Source: Bacillota bacterium (GTDB lineage: Bacteria; Bacillota; Clostridia; Oscillospirales; Oscillospiraceae). From it: DNA of 64,000 nt. The notes under the pieces were generated by a model, which was not told the DNA's origin, made no database searches, and worked only from the letters and a program-made list of their open reading frames with translations. Shown here one piece after another: positions 60,782-64,000 of this stretch. Each line of letters starts with the position of its first letter. Position 1 is the stretch's first letter. A program made the translations under genes and the position numbers. Where the stretch lies: assembly GCA_030535235.1 (NCBI GenBank), contig JAUNCL010000001.1, forward strand, positions 147,063-211,062, read 5' to 3'.

Positions 60782-61567
60782 TCAGTCGAAGACGTCACAG
60801 CGGGTGACGCCCACGCAGGCCTTGGTGTCGGTGTCCACAGTGAAGAGAACGGCGTTGATCTTGCCGGGGCCCTTGGCGGCCTCATACCGCCGGGGCAGGC
60901 CCCCCAGAAAGCGGCTGACGGAGTTCTCCGGCTTCACCCCCAGCACAGACAGGGCCGGGCCGGTCATGCCCAGGTCGGTGATGAACCCGGTCCCCTTGGG
61001 GAGGATCTGGCCGTCGGCGGTGGGAACGTGGGTGTGGGTCCCCCACACCGCCTGGACCCGGCCGTCCAGATACCAGCCCATGGCCCCCTTCTCGCTGGTG
61101 GCCTCGGCGTGGAAATCCACCAGGACCACATCAGCCTGGGCAAAGTCCTCCTTCAGCACCTGGTCAGCCAGAAGGAAGGGGGAGGACAGGTGGCAGTCCA
61201 GCTCGAAGCGGCCCATCAGGTTCAGCACGCCGATCTTCAGCCCCCTGGGGCCGTCGTAGAGCCCAAAGCCCCGGCCGGGAAGACCGGGGGCGTAGTTGGC
61301 CGGCCGGAGAATATAGGGGTTGTCCTCCAGATAGTCGGTGATCTGGAGCTTGCCCCAGGTGTGGTTGCCCAGGGTGATGACGTCCGCCCCGGCGTCGAAG
61401 AGCTCGTCGGCGTGGCGGGGGAGCAGGCCCAGCCCGGCGGCGTTCTCCCCGTTGATGACGGTGAAGTGGACGTCGTGCTCCTTCTTCATGGCCCGCAGGT
61501 GACGGTGAAGGCAGTCCAGCCCAAGCTCGGAGACCACGTCGCCCACGGCGAGTACGTTCAGTAACAT
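60782..61567 (-). CDS. ymdB: YmdB-family metallophosphoesterase
   Basis: Protein of 261 residues. Metal-site motifs: GDVVSELG, NGENAAGG-like INGENAAGLG, LGNHTWGK, DFHAEATSEK, GTHTHVPTAD. B. subtilis YmdB hydrolyses cyclic nucleotides (cAMP) and is needed for biofilm and motility choice. It usually follows rny; here rny is elsewhere. The start is chosen by GGGAGGG upstream. It is co-directional with YhaO but 21 bases apart, so the three form a likely operon. Confidence 0.93.
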   Translation of the reverse strand: MLLNVLAVGDVVSELGLDCLHRHLRAMKKEHDVHFTVINGENAAGLGLLPRHADELFDAGADVITLGNHTWGKLQITDYLEDNPYILRPANYAPGLPGRGFGLYDGPRGLKIGVLNLMGRFELDCHLSSPFLLADQVLKEDFAQADVVLVDFHAEATSEKGAMGWYLDGRVQAVWGTHTHVPTADGQILPKGTGFITDLGMTGPALSVLGVKPENSVSRFLGGLPRRYEAAKGPGKINAVLFTVDTDTKACVGVTRCDVFD

Positions 61568-61694
61568 AAGCAAACCCTCCCGGGAACAGTTTTCCTCTAT
61601 TATATGCGATTTCCATGAAATCGGAAAGGCAAAAGCAAAAATCCATGAAATTTTTTCCACAGTGGCTACCGGACAGAAAACACCGGGGGCCGTC

Positions 61695-61724
61695 TTGACA
61701 GGAGACCTCCCGGTGTTGTATACT
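61695..61724 (+). promoter_or_regulatory. Promoter of antisense RNA, locus 3
   Basis: TTGACA and TATACT with 18-base spacing. Confidence 0.75.
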
Positions 61725-61730
61725 GTAGGC

Positions 61731-61823
61731 AGAGGGACAGTTGGCCAACGGTCAGCCCCCCAAAGTGTTTATATTTTTAGTTCATAAACCGTCTGGTGGC
61801 AGCCAGGCGGTTTACTTCTTTCT
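61731..61823 (+). ncRNA. Candidate type I antitoxin RNA, locus 3
   Basis: Predicted RNA of about 90 bases. It carries AACGGTCAGCCCC, related to the conserved block of loci 1 and 2, and ends in an 11-bp stem-loop (AAACCGTCTGG / CCAGGCGGTTT, 61786-61813) followed by ACTTCTTTCT. The stem overlaps the stop of the toxin gene, as in the TxpA/RatA arrangement. Confidence 0.65.
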
Positions 61824-61892
61824 GCCATTGATTAAGGCAATGATAGCAATAATTACCATCGTGTACTGCAGCAGTACTTCAAAGGTAACCAT
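61812..61892 (-). CDS. Hol_Tox-like type I toxin peptide, 26 residues
   Basis: A 26-codon gene, MVTFEVLLQYTM then VIIAIIALI and NGRKK. One membrane helix with a short charged tail matches the putative holin-like toxin family, which includes TxpA/BsrG-type peptides that depolarise the membrane. A strong AGGGGGTG site precedes the ATG. The stop TAA is at the edge of the antisense stem-loop. Gene is too short for standard callers. Confidence 0.75.
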   Translation of the reverse strand: MVTFEVLLQYTMVIIAIIALINGRKK

Positions 61893-62001
61893 CGCATCAC
61901 CCCCTTCCTCGATGAGTCCGGGGGGAAAAGAAGGCTTTCACCCCCTATGTAGGGGGCCAACCGCCTAAGGCCGACAGCCCACGCTGCCGTACAGCACGGT
62001 T

Positions 62002-62030
62002 ATTTTACCACAATCCAACAGAGAAGGTAA
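62002..62030 (-). promoter_or_regulatory. Promoter of the locus 3 toxin gene
   Basis: On the minus strand TTACCT and TAAAAT with 17-base spacing, giving a leader of about 100 bases that folds over the ribosome site. Confidence 0.55.
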
Positions 62031-62060
62031 CGAAAAGGAGCGCCGTTTGGGGCGCTCCCT
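62031..62060 (-). terminator. Terminator after the VWA gene
   Basis: Eight-base arms GGAGCGCC and GGCGCTCC with loop GTTTGG; TTTTCG follows on the minus strand. It overlaps the locus 3 toxin promoter (-35). Confidence 0.8.
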
Positions 62061-62070
62061 TTGTTTTTAT

Positions 62071-63267
62071 TCAGCGGGCGGAGACCAGCTTTTTCAGGCC
62101 CTGACCCAGGCCCTCGACGGTGAGCTGGTACATGTCCACGGTGTTCCGGATCATCTCGATGGTCTGGTAGCCGTAGTCGTACTCCCACATGGCCTCGGGG
62201 ATGGGGTTGAACCACACCATCTTTTCAAAGCGGTTGTGGAAGCGGTTCAGCCAGGCCAGGCCGGTCTCGTTGTTGTACCGGCTGTACCAGCTGCTGCCCC
62301 CCACCCAGGTCAGCTCGGTGGGGGCCATGGAGGCATCGCCCACCACGATGACCTTGTAATCCCGGCTGAGATTGTTGATGACCCACTGGGTCTGCACCGC
62401 GTCCTCATAGAAGCAGTGGGGATCGGTGTACAGCTCGGAATACCAGATGTTGTGGAAGTAGTAGATCTTCAGGTCCTTGAAGTTGTTGGCCTTGTTCACC
62501 GCCTGGAAGAGCTGGCTGCACAGGCGGGCGTAGGGGGTCATGGAGCCGCCGGAGTCGAAGAGGACCATGACCTTGATGTCGTTGGTCCGGGGCCGGTCGA
62601 ACTCCAGCTGGAGGTACCCGGCGTTGTTGCAGGTCTCCTCGATGGTCCGGTCCAGGTTGAGCACGTCCATGGGGCCGTCCTGCCGGGTGGTCATCTGCCG
62701 CAGGCGGCGGAAGGCCAGCTGGAAGGACCGCTGGTCCAGCACGTTGTCCTCCCGGAAGTCCTTGAACTCCCGCTCGCCGGCCACCTGGAGGGCATGGCGG
62801 TGCTGGCCCTCGCCCCCCACCCGGATGCCCGTGGCGGCGTAGCCCGAGTGGCCCATGGTGGAGGTACCGCCGGTACCCACCCAATACTGGCCGCCGTCGT
62901 GGCGCTCGTGCTGCTCCTTCAGGCGCTCCTCCAGCATCTGGCGGAGCTTTTCCAGATCGTAGGTGGTGCGGGCGTCCACCTCGTCCTTGTCGTATTTCTT
63001 CATGTTCTTGGGGTCGTGGAGCCAGTCCATGAGCTCGTTGGGGATGTCCTCAATATGCTGGACCCGGTCGAAGTACTCCAGGAAGATCTCGTCGAACTTG
63101 TCGAAGTCGGCCTCGGTCTTGACCAGGATGGCCCGGCTGACATAGTAGAACTCCAGGAGGCTGTTGCGGCAGAGCCCCCGCTCCAGGGCCTCCATGAGGG
63201 CGAGCCACTCGTTCATGGACACCTTCAGGCCCCGGGCGCGCAGGAGGTAGAATAGATCAGTAAACAC
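62071..63267 (-). CDS. VWA-domain protein of the CoxE-like type
   Basis: Protein of 398 residues. The N-terminal part is helical (LRARGLKVSMNEWLALMEAL). The C-terminal half is a von Willebrand A domain with the MIDAS motif FDSGGSM near residue 240 and a later VVGDASMAP. It is encoded directly downstream of a MoxR-type ATPase (gap of 49 bases), the usual two-gene pairing for metal-cofactor insertion or complex assembly. The start is GTG with GAGGGG upstream. The client protein is not in the window. Confidence 0.85.
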   Translation of the reverse strand: MFTDLFYLLRARGLKVSMNEWLALMEALERGLCRNSLLEFYYVSRAILVKTEADFDKFDEIFLEYFDRVQHIEDIPNELMDWLHDPKNMKKYDKDEVDARTTYDLEKLRQMLEERLKEQHERHDGGQYWVGTGGTSTMGHSGYAATGIRVGGEGQHRHALQVAGEREFKDFREDNVLDQRSFQLAFRRLRQMTTRQDGPMDVLNLDRTIEETCNNAGYLQLEFDRPRTNDIKVMVLFDSGGSMTPYARLCSQLFQAVNKANNFKDLKIYYFHNIWYSELYTDPHCFYEDAVQTQWVINNLSRDYKVIVVGDASMAPTELTWVGGSSWYSRYNNETGLAWLNRFHNRFEKMVWFNPIPEAMWEYDYGYQTIEMIRNTVDMYQLTVEGLGQGLKKLVSAR

Positions 63268-63316
63268 GGTGTCCCCTCTTTCCTTTTCTTAGCGTCGTTT
63301 TCCCAGGCCCCACAGC

Positions 63317-64000
63317 TTACCAACGATACCCGTTCTTCACGCGGGTCTTGGCGTTCTTCACGGCGGTGAGGTCCTCGGTCTTCTTCAGCAGGATGCCGGC
63401 GTAGGGCAGCTCCTCCTCGATCTTGTCGGGGTCCACGCCGCCCAGGCGGAGAGCCTGGAGCCAGTCCAGCAGCTCGGAGGTGGAGGGCTTCTTGGACACG
63501 GTGGGCAGGTCCCGGACCTGATAGAAAGCCCGCATGGCCATCTCCAGCAAATGGTCCTCGATGTTGTCGTAGTGGGCGTGGACGATGTCGGTCATCATGG
63601 CCTGGTTGGGGAAGGAGATATAGTGGAAGATGCAGCGGCGCAGGAAGGCGTCGGGCAGCTCCTTCTCGGCGTTGGAGGTGATGATGACGATGGGGCGCTG
63701 CTTGGCCTTGATGGTCTCCTTGGTCTCGGGGATGTAGAATTCCATCCGGTCCAGCTCCCACAGCAGGTCGTTGGGGAACTCCAGGTCGGCCTTGTCGATC
63801 TCGTCGATCAGCAGGATGACCTGCTCGTCGGCGGCAAAGGCCTCGCCCAGCTTGCCCAGCTTGATATACTTCTTGATATCGTCCACGCCTTCGCCGCCGA
63901 ACTGGCTGTCGTACAGACGCTGCACGGTGTCGTAGACATACAGGCCGTCCTGGGCCTTGGTGGTGGACTTGATATTCCAGATGATGAGCTTCTTGCCCAG
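63317..64000 (-). CDS. MoxR-type AAA+ ATPase, partial (C-terminal part)
   Basis: The gene enters from the right edge; about 227 residues are visible. Walker B is ILLIDEIDKAD, the sensor region is VIITSNAEKELPDAFLRRCIFHYI, and the C-terminal part has MRAFYQVRDLPTVSKKPSTSELLDWLQAL. Frame continues to the window end without a start. This is the MoxR/CoxD class. It pairs with the VWA protein downstream. The Walker A motif lies outside the window. Confidence 0.88.
   Translation of the reverse strand: MGKKLIIWNIKSTTKAQDGLYVYDTVQRLYDSQFGGEGVDDIKKYIKLGKLGEAFAADEQVILLIDEIDKADLEFPNDLLWELDRMEFYIPETKETIKAKQRPIVIITSNAEKELPDAFLRRCIFHYISFPNQAMMTDIVHAHYDNIEDHLLEMAMRAFYQVRDLPTVSKKPSTSELLDWLQALRLGGVDPDKIEEELPYAGILLKKTEDLTAVKNAKTRVKNGYRW

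Overview
The window is a GC-rich, gene-dense stretch of bacterial chromosome. Gene content points to the class Clostridia, most likely a gut Oscillospiraceae relative of Flavonifractor, Intestinimonas or Lawsonibacter. The clues are DUF2325/DUF3793 proteins, DegV, RNase Y, YmdB, RqcP, AzlCD, an S-layer-homology protein, strong AGGAGG ribosome sites and frequent TTG/GTG starts. This placement is inferred from gene families, not from a marker-gene tree. No prophage, integrase, transposase, CRISPR array or rRNA was seen. One tRNA-Arg(CCT) is present. All mobile-looking DNA is small palindromic intergenic repeats and short noncoding loci.

Layout. 1-11 kb (mostly minus strand): end of an MBL hydrolase, mnmG, azlCD, a membrane phosphoesterase, a DEAD-box helicase, an HD protein, an ECF sigma factor with a membrane partner, lepA and an XRE regulator. 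11-21 kb: a G5/M23 murein hydrolase, a YaaH-type transporter, MATE and AEC transporters, a processive glycosyltransferase, a probably metal-regulated DUF2325-DUF3793 pair with two palindromic operators, and a YtrA-type GntR/ABC operon with its operator. 21-25 kb: a compact folate operon folC-folE-folP-folBK. 25-30 kb: degV, tRNA-Arg, threonine ammonia-lyase, a broken PNPOx-like gene, a ClC channel and a two-helix K+ channel. 29.6-39.6 kb: a lipoprotein, typA, rpsO with a structured leader, pnp, queG, a CBS protein, a ferritin-like protein and rny. 39.6-45.9 kb: a copper module (csoR with paired operators, a flavodoxin remnant, a copA-copZ fusion) and a hybrid sensor kinase. 45.9-47.7 kb: fluC, then a noncoding-rich island. 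47.7-57.7 kb: punA, SAH/MTA deaminase, a flippase, mazG, hup, a large structured RNA candidate, an M28 lipoprotein, an SLH protein, rqcP and lepB. 57.7-64 kb: a YhaN/YhaO (SbcCD-like) pair, ymdB, a type I toxin-antitoxin locus, and a VWA protein with a MoxR ATPase that runs off the window.

The most unusual material is noncoding. Three loci (46.3, 46.6 and 61.7 kb) share one layout: a plus-strand sRNA promoter, an RNA ending in an A-A-C-C-G-Y stem-loop, and a convergent minus-strand gene that ends in that stem-loop. The convergent gene is a different 26-27 residue peptide in two loci and a truncated stalk-domain protein in the third. This looks like a family of type I toxin-antitoxin modules with an exchangeable peptide slot.

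Two families of dispersed palindromes also occur: GTAGG-headed REP-like hairpins of three types, and a roughly 130 bp element with hairpin ends. A terminator hairpin between queG and a CBS gene carries the CBS ribosome binding site in its 3-prime arm.
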